This document shows, piece after piece, positions 7,975-16,051 of a stretch of DNA of 32,605 nt. The stretch covers positions 1-32,605 of the forward strand of contig JAISUN010000013.1 of the NCBI GenBank assembly GCA_031272085.1, read 5' to 3'. Both the position numbers and the translations under genes were made by a program. Each line of letters opens with the position of its first letter. The first letter of the stretch is position 1. This DNA comes from Dysgonamonadaceae bacterium (GTDB lineage: Bacteria > Bacteroidota > Bacteroidia > Bacteroidales > Azobacteroidaceae). The notes below the pieces were generated by a model. The model ran no database searches. It saw only the letters and a list, made by a program, of their open reading frames with translations, and was not told where the DNA came from.

Positions 7975-9192
7975 TCAATAAACCGTTTTCGCTTTTTGAG
8001 CGCCTGCCGAAACAATGTAAACTCCGTGAGCGGGCAAATTTACGTTCACTTCCGAGCCTTTGGCTTTTGCGCTGTAAATTTTTGCACCCGAAACGGTATA
8101 AACATTGATTGTTTCATTCGGGGTAAAGCCTTTGATTCTCAAAGTGTTGCCGATAGTCGTAACTACAAGCGCGTTTTTTGCCGCTACGGGAGCGTTTATG
8201 CCGAGGAAAATCGGGCCTGATTGCCACTTAAAATAAGGAGTGGACGTTTCTTCGTCTATTTTCCATACATTTGTGAAGTCCCAATTTTCGTAAGTAGCCT
8301 GTTTTTTCATATCGGCAAGCGATTTTCCCGCGTCTGGCATCAAAGCCGCATTGTTTCCAACGCCGTTCATACCGGGATTCAGGTCGCTTACAAAATAATT
8401 GTTGTTAAGCACGGTAACGCCGCTTCCTTCTTCACGGAGGCCTAACAAGCCGCCTACATTCGTGCCGCTGCTTTTCACGTATCCCAGAAAATAGCAGTTT
8501 TCGATGTAGCAATTACGGGTGCTGCCCACTATGCCGCCGAGACCGCCTACGCGCTCCGTGCCTTCTACTGTTCCTACAAAGTAACAATCTCTAATAGGAA
8601 TATTGTAAGAATAGCGGCTTTTAACATCGCCCGTAAGACCGCCGACGGAATCCACGCCGTGAACCGTACCTTTTATAAATACCTGCTCAAACGAGAGGTT
8701 GAGGTTGTTTACGCCGGTCAGTGCGCCTACTTTGCTGTGTCCGACAATTCCGCCCTTGTCCTCGTTCATAATGATTCCAAGATTTTTGATTTTGCTGTAT
8801 GTATTAGCATCGTAAGCCGTTAATCGACCGAATAAGCCAACGAAATCGGCATTGGGACGGTTAATCCACAGTCCGGAAATTGTGTGGTAATCGCCGTCAA
8901 CAACGACATAAAAACCTGCGCCGAAGTCGCTTACCGGCCAACCGATAGGAAGCCAGCCTTCTGTCGGCCACTGCGAATCGATATACTCCGTCAAGTCAAT
9001 GTCGTTGGCTAATTTGAAATACTTTGAACCAAATGTACTTCCATTGTTGTCCCGTATTGCGCTTAACTGGGCTGCCGTTTTGATTATATACGGGTCGTCG
9101 GCTGTTCCGGAGCCGCTGTCATACTGCGCCTGAACTTTTGAAACAAAGATGCAGGCGAAGATTAATACCAAAAAAGTAATTGTTCTTTTCAT
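7975..9192 (-). CDS. Secreted GLUG-repeat protein, first gene of the surface-protein operon
   Basis: 405 residues. Signal peptide MKRTITFLVLIFACIFVSK with a cut at VQA. The mature start YDSGSGTADDPYIIKTAAQL and KLANDIDLTEYI matches the first module of the 687-residue protein, including QWPTEGWLPIG and GLWINRP. It carries one module with GLUG units (VGGLTGDVKSR, NCYFLGYVKSS, VGGLLG). The tail from about residue 330 (LRIKGFTPNETINVYTVSGA to LPAHGVYIVSAGAQKAKTVY) is the shared sorting-type domain. The gene is closest to the 687-residue neighbour, pointing to tandem gene duplication. It begins after a 346-bp gap with a candidate minus-strand promoter, so it probably leads the operon running down to the phosphoesterase and perhaps to the GLUG gene at 2809. 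Confidence 0.85.
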   Translation of the reverse strand: MKRTITFLVLIFACIFVSKVQAQYDSGSGTADDPYIIKTAAQLSAIRDNNGSTFGSKYFKLANDIDLTEYIDSQWPTEGWLPIGWPVSDFGAGFYVVVDGDYHTISGLWINRPNADFVGLFGRLTAYDANTYSKIKNLGIIMNEDKGGIVGHSKVGALTGVNNLNLSFEQVFIKGTVHGVDSVGGLTGDVKSRYSYNIPIRDCYFVGTVEGTERVGGLGGIVGSTRNCYIENCYFLGYVKSSGTNVGGLLGLREEGSGVTVLNNNYFVSDLNPGMNGVGNNAALMPDAGKSLADMKKQATYENWDFTNVWKIDEETSTPYFKWQSGPIFLGINAPVAAKNALVVTTIGNTLRIKGFTPNETINVYTVSGAKIYSAKAKGSEVNVNLPAHGVYIVSAGAQKAKTVY

Positions 9193-9302
9193 ACGCGAAA
9201 AATTTTTTAAGTTATAAATTAAAGATAATTAGCGATTTTTACTTTCAATTTCATATTTATTATAATGACATAATATAAAACATTAAGTTTAAAATCTCGC
9301 TG

Positions 9303-9310
9303 CAAATATA
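9303..9310 (-). promoter_or_regulatory. Candidate -7 box for the GLUG/phosphoesterase operon
   Basis: The minus strand reads TATATTTG, about 110 bp before the start at 9192. A -33 element at the usual spacing is not obvious. Confidence 0.45.
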
Positions 9311-9496
9311 ATAATAAAAATCAAATCGTAAAAATATTTTCAAAAAAATGTTCAAATTTTTATGATTTTAGGTTTTTTTAACAGTTTTTCTCGACAAATT
9401 TCTACTAAAACCGCATACATTTCCTTTGCTAATCCGCATTATTCCGCTTTAATCTGATTTTCGCCGAAATTTAATTCATATTTAAAAAACTTTGCG

Positions 9497-9504
9497 TATA
9501 TTTG
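9497..9504 (+). promoter_or_regulatory. Candidate -7 box for the lemA operon
   Basis: TATATTTG matches TAnnTTTG and lies 34 bp before the lemA start, giving a leader of about 25-30 bases. The -33 side is weak. Confidence 0.55.
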
Positions 9505-9538
9505 CCGTCTATTATTAACTGTAAAAATTGAATTTCAG

Positions 9539-10129
9539 ATGAAAAAAGGATTGATTTTTCTTGGCGTAATCGTAGTTTTGGCGATTATTGTTTACGGAAT
9601 GGTAAAAGGAGCCTACAACGGAATGGTGGAAAAAGAAGAAGCCGTTACCAAAGAATGGGCTGACGTGCAGAGCGCGTACCAGCGCCGCGCCGACCTGATT
9701 CCCAACCTCGTGGCTACGGTAAAAGGCTATGCCGAACACGAAAAAGAAACTCTGGAAGCCGTTATAGAAGCCCGCTCAAAAGCGACTTCCATAACTATCG
9801 ACGCCGAGAATTTCGACGCCGACGCCCTGAAAAAATTTCAGGCTTCGCAGGACGGCCTCACTTCGGCTTTGAGCCGCCTTATCGCAGTGGCGGAAAATTA
9901 TCCCGACCTGAAAGCAAATCAGAATTTCCTCGATTTGCAGGCTCAATTAGAGGGGACGGAAAACCGGATAAACGTTGCCCGCCAGAAATTTAACGATACG
10001 GCGCGGGATTACAACACCTACATCCGCTCGTTCCCGCAAAACATTATGGCCGGCCTCTTCAACTTCGAGAAAAAAGCCTATTTCGAGGCTTCGGAAGGCG
10101 CCGACAAGGCTCCCGAAGTTAAATTCTGA
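9539..10129 (+). CDS. lemA: LemA family protein
   Basis: 196 residues. One N-terminal membrane segment (about residues 4-22, LIFLGVIVVLAIIVYGMV) is followed by the hallmark LemA helical text: YNGMVEKEEAVTKEWADVQS, then YQRRADLIPNLVATVKGYAE, HEKETLEAVIEARSKA and ENYPDLKANQNFLDLQAQLE with GTENRINVARQKFNDTARDYN. LemA proteins are membrane-anchored helical bundles of unclear biochemical role, often encoded with TPM-domain proteins, as here. The length is typical. The GTG start of the next gene follows after 6 bp. The family call is certain; the function is not known. Confidence 0.95.
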   Translation: MKKGLIFLGVIVVLAIIVYGMVKGAYNGMVEKEEAVTKEWADVQSAYQRRADLIPNLVATVKGYAEHEKETLEAVIEARSKATSITIDAENFDADALKKFQASQDGLTSALSRLIAVAENYPDLKANQNFLDLQAQLEGTENRINVARQKFNDTARDYNTYIRSFPQNIMAGLFNFEKKAYFEASEGADKAPEVKF

Positions 10130-10135
10130 CGCGCT

Positions 10136-10570
10136 GTGAACGCAAGGAATTTCTTTTCGGACGACGAGAAAAAGCGCATTGTGGATGCAATAGTCAAGGC
10201 CGAGGCTGAAACTTCGGGCGAAATCCGCGTGCATATTTCCGAACACTGCAAGGAAGGCGCTTTGAACGCAGCCGCTTTCTGGTTTGAAAAACTCGAAATG
10301 CACAAAACCGAGCGGCGCAACGGAGCGCTGTTCTTCCTCGCCGTGAAAGACCGCGAATTTGCCGTTATCGGCGACGCCGGCATTAACAGCCGCGTTCCCG
10401 CCGATTTCTGGGACGGCGTCCGCCGAACGATGAGCGCACGGTTTCAGGAAAACCTTTTTGCAGAAGGACTTACGGAAGGAATTGCTATGGCGGGCGAAGC
10501 CTTGAAACAGTATTTCCCTCTCGAAGGCGAAAATAAAAACGAACTGCCCGACGAAATTTCTTATGGTTAA
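10136..10570 (+). CDS. TPM-domain protein, soluble form
   Basis: 144 residues from a GTG start 6 bp after lemA. No signal peptide or membrane segment is visible. The sequence SDDEKKRIVDAIVKAEAETS, GEIRVHISEHC, RRNGALFFLAVKDREFAVIG and DAGINSRVPADFW is the TPM fold (TLP18.3, Psb32, MOLO-1 group), in a short cytoplasmic version. Some members of the wider family have been linked to phosphatase activity or photosystem repair; for this bacterial type no role is settled. Together with LemA and the following membrane-bound TPM protein it forms a three-gene operon. The stop overlaps the GTG-free ATG at 10563 of the next gene if that start is used. Confidence 0.85.
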   Translation: MNARNFFSDDEKKRIVDAIVKAEAETSGEIRVHISEHCKEGALNAAAFWFEKLEMHKTERRNGALFFLAVKDREFAVIGDAGINSRVPADFWDGVRRTMSARFQENLFAEGLTEGIAMAGEALKQYFPLEGENKNELPDEISYG

Positions 10571-11432
10571 GGTTATGAAAAAGTCAGTTTTAATTTTCAC
10601 AATCGCTTTACTGTCAGCCTTTTCGCTCGCTGCGCAGGATATACCGGACAAACCCAGTCCCCCGCGCTTGGTAAACGACTTTGCCAACGTGCTTTCCGCT
10701 TCGGAAATTGCGCAGTTGGAAAACGAATTGGACGAATTTGCCCGCAGCACTTCAACCCAGATTGCGGTTGTAACAGTACCTTCGCTAAACGGTTACGATA
10801 TAGCCGATTACGCTTTCCGCCTCGGCGAGAAGTGGGGGATAGGGCAAAAAGGCTCCGACAACGGCGTGGTCGTGCTGTACAAACCCAAGACGGACAACGA
10901 AAAAGGGCAGGTTTTTGTAGCCGTCGGTTACGGCTTGGAGGGCGTGATTCCCGACGCTGTGGCTAACCGCCTGATAGTCAATAACGAAATGATTCCTCAT
11001 TTCCGCGAAAACGATACTTACGGCGGTCTTTCGGCCGGCTGCAAGGTTATTATGTCCCTCGCTTCCAAGGAGTTTACCGCAAAGGAGTACGAAGAAGAAA
11101 ACAACGATTACGCAGCCGAAGGATTTGTTATCTTTGTCCTCGGAATGTTTATTTTTTTCATTATTATTTCCATACTCGCAAGTCGGAACAGGGACTATAC
11201 CATCCAATCCGGCCAATCGGGGCAGGATTCGCAGCAGGCTAACGCAAACTCATCGCTTCCTTGGTGGGTTCTGCTCTCGATGCTCAATTCCGGCAATTCG
11301 AGCGGTAAATGGGACGATTTCAACTCCGGCGGCGGCAGTTTTGGCGGTGGCTTCGGGGGAGGCAGTTCCGGCGGATTCGGCGGCTTTGGCGGCGGCAGTT
11401 TCGGCGGCGGCGGCGCCGGCGGGAGTTGGTAA
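10563..11432 (+). CDS. YgcG-type TPM-domain membrane protein with glycine-rich tail
   Basis: 289 residues if the ATG at 10563, which overlaps the previous gene by 8 bp, is used. A second ATG at 10575 (MKKSVLIFTIALLSAFSLAA) gives a more standard signal peptide and is equally plausible. The TPM domain spans about residues 36-165: RLVNDFANVLSASEIAQLEN, STQIAVVTVPSLNGYDIADY, GSDNGVVVLYKP and VAVGYGLEGVIPDAVANRLI. A membrane helix follows (about 188-207, FVIFVLGMFIFFIIISILAS), then a short linker and a tail made almost wholly of Gly, Ser and Phe ending GGGGAGGSW. This is the common layout of YgcG-like proteins. It probably acts at the cell envelope beside LemA. Confidence 0.9.
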   Translation: MVKVMKKSVLIFTIALLSAFSLAAQDIPDKPSPPRLVNDFANVLSASEIAQLENELDEFARSTSTQIAVVTVPSLNGYDIADYAFRLGEKWGIGQKGSDNGVVVLYKPKTDNEKGQVFVAVGYGLEGVIPDAVANRLIVNNEMIPHFRENDTYGGLSAGCKVIMSLASKEFTAKEYEEENNDYAAEGFVIFVLGMFIFFIIISILASRNRDYTIQSGQSGQDSQQANANSSLPWWVLLSMLNSGNSSGKWDDFNSGGGSFGGGFGGGSSGGFGGFGGGSFGGGGAGGSW

Positions 11433-11477
11433 TATCGGTTTAATGAAGTTGATTATAATAAATATGCAACATTTTTC

Positions 11478-11518
11478 TACTAACTGCAAACCACTAACCA
11501 TTAACTACTAACTATTTT
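11478..11518 (+). repeat. CTAAC-rich low-complexity patch
   Basis: CTAAC occurs three times (11480, 11494, 11508) with near copies in between, giving an imperfect repeat of about 14 bp. The same CTAAC core returns in the leader of the protease gene and at 16045. No known function. Confidence 0.45.
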
Positions 11519-11569
11519 CCATTTTTGGCATTTTCTTTTCCAAATTTGGCAAAACTTTCGCACTTTTTG

Positions 11570-11603
11570 CTTGTATATTTCAGAAATTTTATTATTATAT
11601 TTG
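11570..11603 (+). promoter_or_regulatory. First promoter of the duplicated leader
   Basis: CTTG (11570-11573), 22 bp, then TATATTTG (11596-11603). The sequence ACTTTTTGCTTGT before it is repeated before the second promoter. Its transcript would be about 140 bases, ending at the terminator 11718-11751. Confidence 0.5.
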
Positions 11604-11651
11604 CCGTGTGATATGGTGAATTAATACTAACATTATAAAAACAAAAAGTGT

Positions 11652-11762
11652 ATGAAGCCTAATTTTCTAAATTTTTTTGCTGTACACAGGCTAACATTGA
11701 TTTCATTTAGCGTGAAGAGCGTCGCAAGCGAGAGACTGCGGCGCTTTTTTTGTCGTTTTTGA
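11652..11762 (+). pseudogene. 36-codon remnant or leader peptide resembling the protease N terminus
   Basis: ATG at 11652 opens a 36-codon frame, MKPNFLNFFAVHRL onward, ending at the TGA at 11760-11762. Its first residues align with the protease start MKPKFIKLVAAL, and the bases before both start codons are alike (ACAAAAAGTGT versus ACAAAAGTGT). The last third of the frame reads through the terminator hairpin at 11718-11751, which argues against a conserved protein. Most likely it is a cut-off duplicate of the protease 5' end, or a leader peptide in an attenuator. Confidence 0.45.
11718..11751 (+). terminator. Rho-independent terminator inside the protease leader
   Basis: 9-bp arms AGCGTCGCA (11718-11726) and TGCGGCGCT (11737-11745), one G-T wobble, 10-base loop, then a run of seven T (11745-11751). 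It would end the transcript from the first promoter before the second promoter at 11787. Confidence 0.85.
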
Positions 11763-11786
11763 TAAAAAAAATTAAAATTTTCTCAC

Positions 11787-11821
11787 TTTTTGCTTGTTTT
11801 ATTAAAAAATTGTTATATTTG
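11787..11821 (+). promoter_or_regulatory. Second promoter, for the protease and downstream cassette
   Basis: TTTTTG (11787-11792), 21 bp, then TATATTTG (11814-11821): a good Bacteroidota -33/-7 pair. It gives a leader of about 100 bases before the ATG at 11927 and is probably the main promoter of the operon through 18850. Confidence 0.65.
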
Positions 11822-11926
11822 CCCTGTGGTTTCGTTTTGAGATTTATACTAACATTCTTTTATAGAATAGGCTAATATTGTCAAAAAAAATTCTAAAATT
11901 ATACTAACATTGTAAAACAAAAGTGT

Positions 11927-14900
11927 ATGAAACCTAAATTTATTAAATTAGTTGCTGCCTTGTGGATAACATTCTTTGCAGCACAAAACGGTTTATTTGC
12001 GCAAAAAACGTTTAATATTAACGACAATGCAACTAATGCCGTACTTCGCGCTTCTACACCGGAAGTGGCAGTTAATGAGGTTTTCGGAAAGGCTTTGCAA
12101 ACGCGGCCGTTTTCGCTAAATCAGCAACTGCGCTCGCTCACCGCCCAAAATAAGGGCGACTTCTTGACGCTTGATTTTTTTGATAATAAGCAGTATAAGG
12201 CTGTTATACAGCAGGTTACAAATCTTAAAAATGGGGATGTTACAATTACTTCCAAAATTGAAGGTTCTGCTACCGGATTTATGATCATGTCAGTAACAAA
12301 GCAGGGAGTAACTTTAAGTGCGAATATTCCTGAAACTGACGATGCGTATATTCTTGAACTTAAAAATGGAAAACCATTTTTATCCCAATATAGAATATCT
12401 GATTTAGATAAGTATGCTGACCCTTGCAAGGATGTAACCTCGTTTAATGAGAATATTAATCAATCTTTAAGAGCGGCAACAAGTGCTTGTTCGCCGAATT
12501 ATCCTTCCGATGAAGATGTTACTATTAAGGTATTATTCTTATATACGCCAGCTGCTGATCAATATGCAAATGCCAATATAAGTGGTGGTATAAATGGGGC
12601 AATTAATACTGCACTTGAAAAGGCAAATTTAGTTCATGACAATTCTCTTACCAAAGTGCATCTTGTGTATGCAGGAGATGGTCCGGTACCAATAAATTAT
12701 ACAGAATTTTACGACGCAAATATGTCTCCTTATCAAAATATGACAAGTACAGACCTTGATACTATGACATATAATCGTCATCCCGCATTTGATAATATCC
12801 CTGCTTTGAGAAAACAGTTAGAGGCCGACTTGGTTTGCCTTGTGGCAAAATATGATGATGGAACAGGAGGACTTGCATGGCGGCTAAATAGCAGTTATGG
12901 CTATGAAAACGGCGACCCTGGACACGGATACTCAATTGTTAGGGTACAGCAAATTAGTTTGACAGGTATGGGTGGATACACTGTTGTACATGAGTTAGGA
13001 CACAATATGGGTTGTTTCCATCATCCTTTACAAGGTTCTCCTCAATATTTATTATTTCCTTATTCAAACGGTTGGAGAGGTACGCTTTCAAATGGGAACA
13101 ATGCATCTACTGTAATGACTTATGAAACTATTCCCGGATATGACGGTTATTATCCCAATATTCCGTATTTTTCCAGCCCTAATATAACCTATCCGGGGAC
13201 AACAACACCGATAGGCAATGCTGAGGAGTCTAACAACGCTCTTACTATAAGATACAGCAAATCAGTCATTTCTTTGTATGGAGAAATCCTCAACACTTCA
13301 TTAACTAATCTGACTGTCAGTTCCGGTACGCTATCGCCTGTTTTTTCGTCCGATGTTTATGAATATAATGTAAGTGTTGGGTACGGCGTTGATAATATAA
13401 CAATTACCGGCACTCCTAATTATGATTGCGCTGTTGTAACCGGCGACGGAGCAAAAAGTTTGGCTGTTGGCAATAATTCATTTACTGTTCAAGTCAGGTC
13501 GCATAAGTCTTCTGTATATAAGACATATACAATAAATATTGTGCGTTTACCAGATGCTTGTGCTTCATACCAGAGCGCTCCTATCTTTTCAAACGATAAT
13601 ATTACGGATGTAGTCGGAAGCGATGTATTTAATTTATGCATGTCTGCTGCGCTTCCAGCCGAACAAAGAAATAGTTTCACAGTTGATTTTGTTGGTTCGG
13701 TTGCTTTAAAAATTAGAGATGGACAAAATAGTTATGGCTGTTATAACTTTGGTTCAAGAAATTCCGGATTTAAAAAAATATTAGTTTCTAAAACAGGAAG
13801 TTATACATTTAATACAGGTTATAATATTTTCTCATTATATAATTCTGAAACGCCATTATGCGAAAGTTTCATTAATTCAACATTATATTACAATGGTTCA
13901 AATGCTTCTTTCACATATGGTTTTTCGCAGAATTTACAAGCAAATACTGTTTACTATATAAGAGATTATCAAAGTTCATCGGAAGAGCCAACATCATTCT
14001 CAATAACAAATACTATTGGCGGAACTTGCTATGAAGTTTCCGATATTCCTTACGGCATTGATTACACCTACATTGCCGTTTCCAATGCCGACAACAAAAT
14101 AAAAGTGCAGAGTGAGACAGGCGATTTCAGAGGCTTAACCCCCGGTACTTACACCATTTATGGGGCGCCATACAGTTCTGTTGGCAACGACCCTTCAACT
14201 TTTGTAGGTAAAACCCTCAGTGAAATTTCCACAAGCGATTGCGTGATACAGAGTTCCACCTCAATGACCATAACGGTAACAGCAGACGAATACCGCTGGA
14301 CGCCGCAGACAAATTCCACATCATGGACAAGTTCCAACAACTGGACGCCTGCCGGAATTCCTACGGGTACATCAATTGTAACTATTCCGCAAAGCGCGAC
14401 ATATCCCGTTTTGACAAGTTCCGAGGCTGCAACGGCAAAGGATATTATCTTCGAACCCGGCGCAGAAATCGGCCGCCAAGACTATTTGACTTACGAAAGA
14501 GCCTTTGTACAGTTGGATTTGAACCGTACAACCGCTCGTAATAAGTGGCACTCGATTTCCGTTCCGTTTAAGGAAATGTTTTATGCCGACTTCAATTTGG
14601 GCGGACTACCTAAATCGTGGCTCGACCGACTTGAAGTAAACAGTAGCGAAAGTTTGGAGTGGATTTTTGAAAACGATTATTCAAAAAAATACAGTTTGGG
14701 CGACCCGATTTCGGTATGGTTCGACACTTCCGATGCAGATAATTCCACTGTAATAAAAGGATTAAATGCAACAAGCAATGATATTCTGGAATTGCCGTTT
14801 GTCGGTAATCCCCGCGTCGATGCAGATGTGCATTATAACCAAAGTTATACTGCTCCAACGCATATTGTGCGTGAAATAAATTCAACATTTGAACCGCAAA

Positions 14901-16036
14901 CTACCGGAACAACAACAACATTCAGCCGCAGCAACGCCGGCGATACTTATAAATTAGCCGACGCAAAGGTTGTAACTCAAACTCTGAATTTCGGTTCGAC
15001 AAACTATGTTTATGTCGGTAATCCGTTTATGAGTTCGATTAATTTTCATACCTTTGCAAACCAATTTACATCAACATTTAAAGGTAATTACAGGATTTGG
15101 GTCAATGGAGGCTCCAATGGCAAAGGCTATGCCGGTTATGAAGTTGGTACCGGTTCTTTCGGATTTGGAGCAGGAACTGCTTACGCCCCCGGATATGGAA
15201 GATATATAAAACCGATGACAGGCTTTATTTTAGAGCGAAGTACCTCAAATACAAGCACCCTTCCGGTTACAATTCAATTCGGTTTAGAAAAAATAGGAGC
15301 GACAAATGCTTCTTCAAGCGAGGGCGAGGAACCTTCCGTCAATACAAACCTGCTTAAAATTGATTTGAGCAACGTAAATGCAAGTTGGCGGACGTCAATA
15401 GCCATTCGTGAAAACGGCCGGCCGACAGTAAGCGCAGCCGATGTTACCAAGTTTATTACTGCTATTACCGAAACGCCCGAAATTTATTCTTTCAAACCCG
15501 CCGACGTCGATTTGCAAACGGCTTTGGACGTCAATATTCTTGGCCCCGTAAGCGGTAAATGCCTGATTCCTTTGGGAATAAGGACAAGTTTCCTCGGCGA
15601 TATGGATATGCTGATTAGCGGAATGGACAGTTTTGATGCAAATGTAAGCCTGATTGATACATACGAGCCTAAAACAATAGACTTGACAGGAAAAACGGAT
15701 TACAAGTATCATTTCGTTTATTTCCCCCTTACGGAAAAAGGAAAGGTTGTCGATAATAAAGACCGTTTCTTTATACTTTTGGCTCCGAAAAATGTAACAG
15801 GTCTTAATCAGAGTTCGGCGCAAACTGTTGTATTAGGCTTGAATGGCGCAATTAAGGCCGTTTCGACCTCTGAAATACGCAGCATTGCGGTTTACACTTT
15901 GCAAGGAACTGCCGTTTATTCCAATCCTTCGGTTGGAGCCTTGGAAACCCGTATCGACGGCCTCGCGCAGGGAGTTTACCTTGTAAAAGTAACTACCGGC
16001 GATGCAGTGCGTACAGCAAAAGTAATTGTCAAATAA
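11927..16036 (+). CDS. Secreted metzincin (reprolysin-like) metalloprotease with T9SS tail
   Basis: 1369 residues. A signal peptide (to about residue 26, ending GLFAQ) and a propeptide-like region come first. The zinc motif HELGHNMGCFH is at residues 355-365 (HExxHxxGxxH), with the Met-turn VMTY around Met397: a complete metzincin signature, closest to the reprolysin-like M12 group. Residues about 455-540 look like a cadherin-like beta-sandwich (LTNLTVSSGTLSPVFSSDVY). The second half, from about residue 705, contains strand-rich text with WTSSNNWTPAGIPTGTSIVT, common in large Bacteroidota exported proteins. The last 75 residues form a sorting domain (IAVYTLQGTAVYSN ... LAQGVYLVKVTTGDAVRTAK). 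It probably cuts proteins at or outside the cell surface. Base composition drops strongly in the protease half. It is 15 bp upstream of the small ORF at 16052. Confidence 0.92.
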   Translation: MKPKFIKLVAALWITFFAAQNGLFAQKTFNINDNATNAVLRASTPEVAVNEVFGKALQTRPFSLNQQLRSLTAQNKGDFLTLDFFDNKQYKAVIQQVTNLKNGDVTITSKIEGSATGFMIMSVTKQGVTLSANIPETDDAYILELKNGKPFLSQYRISDLDKYADPCKDVTSFNENINQSLRAATSACSPNYPSDEDVTIKVLFLYTPAADQYANANISGGINGAINTALEKANLVHDNSLTKVHLVYAGDGPVPINYTEFYDANMSPYQNMTSTDLDTMTYNRHPAFDNIPALRKQLEADLVCLVAKYDDGTGGLAWRLNSSYGYENGDPGHGYSIVRVQQISLTGMGGYTVVHELGHNMGCFHHPLQGSPQYLLFPYSNGWRGTLSNGNNASTVMTYETIPGYDGYYPNIPYFSSPNITYPGTTTPIGNAEESNNALTIRYSKSVISLYGEILNTSLTNLTVSSGTLSPVFSSDVYEYNVSVGYGVDNITITGTPNYDCAVVTGDGAKSLAVGNNSFTVQVRSHKSSVYKTYTINIVRLPDACASYQSAPIFSNDNITDVVGSDVFNLCMSAALPAEQRNSFTVDFVGSVALKIRDGQNSYGCYNFGSRNSGFKKILVSKTGSYTFNTGYNIFSLYNSETPLCESFINSTLYYNGSNASFTYGFSQNLQANTVYYIRDYQSSSEEPTSFSITNTIGGTCYEVSDIPYGIDYTYIAVSNADNKIKVQSETGDFRGLTPGTYTIYGAPYSSVGNDPSTFVGKTLSEISTSDCVIQSSTSMTITVTADEYRWTPQTNSTSWTSSNNWTPAGIPTGTSIVTIPQSATYPVLTSSEAATAKDIIFEPGAEIGRQDYLTYERAFVQLDLNRTTARNKWHSISVPFKEMFYADFNLGGLPKSWLDRLEVNSSESLEWIFENDYSKKYSLGDPISVWFDTSDADNSTVIKGLNATSNDILELPFVGNPRVDADVHYNQSYTAPTHIVREINSTFEPQTTGTTTTFSRSNAGDTYKLADAKVVTQTLNFGSTNYVYVGNPFMSSINFHTFANQFTSTFKGNYRIWVNGGSNGKGYAGYEVGTGSFGFGAGTAYAPGYGRYIKPMTGFILERSTSNTSTLPVTIQFGLEKIGATNASSSEGEEPSVNTNLLKIDLSNVNASWRTSIAIRENGRPTVSAADVTKFITAITETPEIYSFKPADVDLQTALDVNILGPVSGKCLIPLGIRTSFLGDMDMLISGMDSFDANVSLIDTYEPKTIDLTGKTDYKYHFVYFPLTEKGKVVDNKDRFFILLAPKNVTGLNQSSAQTVVLGLNGAIKAVSTSEIRSIAVYTLQGTAVYSNPSVGALETRIDGLAQGVYLVKVTTGDAVRTAKVIVK

Positions 16037-16051
16037 TTAACACTAACTAAT

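Larger units (their letters stand above)
9193..9538. other. AT-rich intergenic region between divergent GLUG and LemA operons
   Basis: 346 bp without a credible gene. It holds divergent promoter candidates: a minus-strand TATATTTG at 9310-9303 for the GLUG operon and a plus-strand TATATTTG at 9497-9504 for the lemA operon. The middle (about 9311-9480) is AT-rich with no hairpin or repeat that stands out. Confidence 0.6.
11625..11911 (+). repeat. TACTAACATT decamer repeats in the protease leader
   Basis: TACTAACATT occurs at 11625-11634, 11847-11856 and 11902-11911. A related AGGCTAACATTG / AGGCTAATATTG occurs at 11688-11699 and 11869-11880. The decamer is followed after about 17 bases by GTGTATGAA in two of the cases (start codons at 11652 and 11927). 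They could be protein-binding sites or traces of duplication. Confidence 0.55.
11433..11926. other. Long intergenic region with duplicated promoter/leader
   Basis: 494 bp. From left to right it holds a CTAAC-rich patch (11478-11518), a first promoter-like element, a 36-codon ORF fused to a strong terminator, a second promoter-like element, and a leader with two more copies of the TACTAACATT decamer before the protease start at 11927. The two promoter/leader halves resemble each other in sequence and order, so the region looks like a tandem duplication of the 5' part of the protease gene. Confidence 0.65.

Noticed and set aside
11433-11926. Insertion-sequence remnant or CRISPR array
   Set aside because: No terminal inverted repeats, transposase fragments or regular spacer pattern; the repeats fit a leader duplication better.
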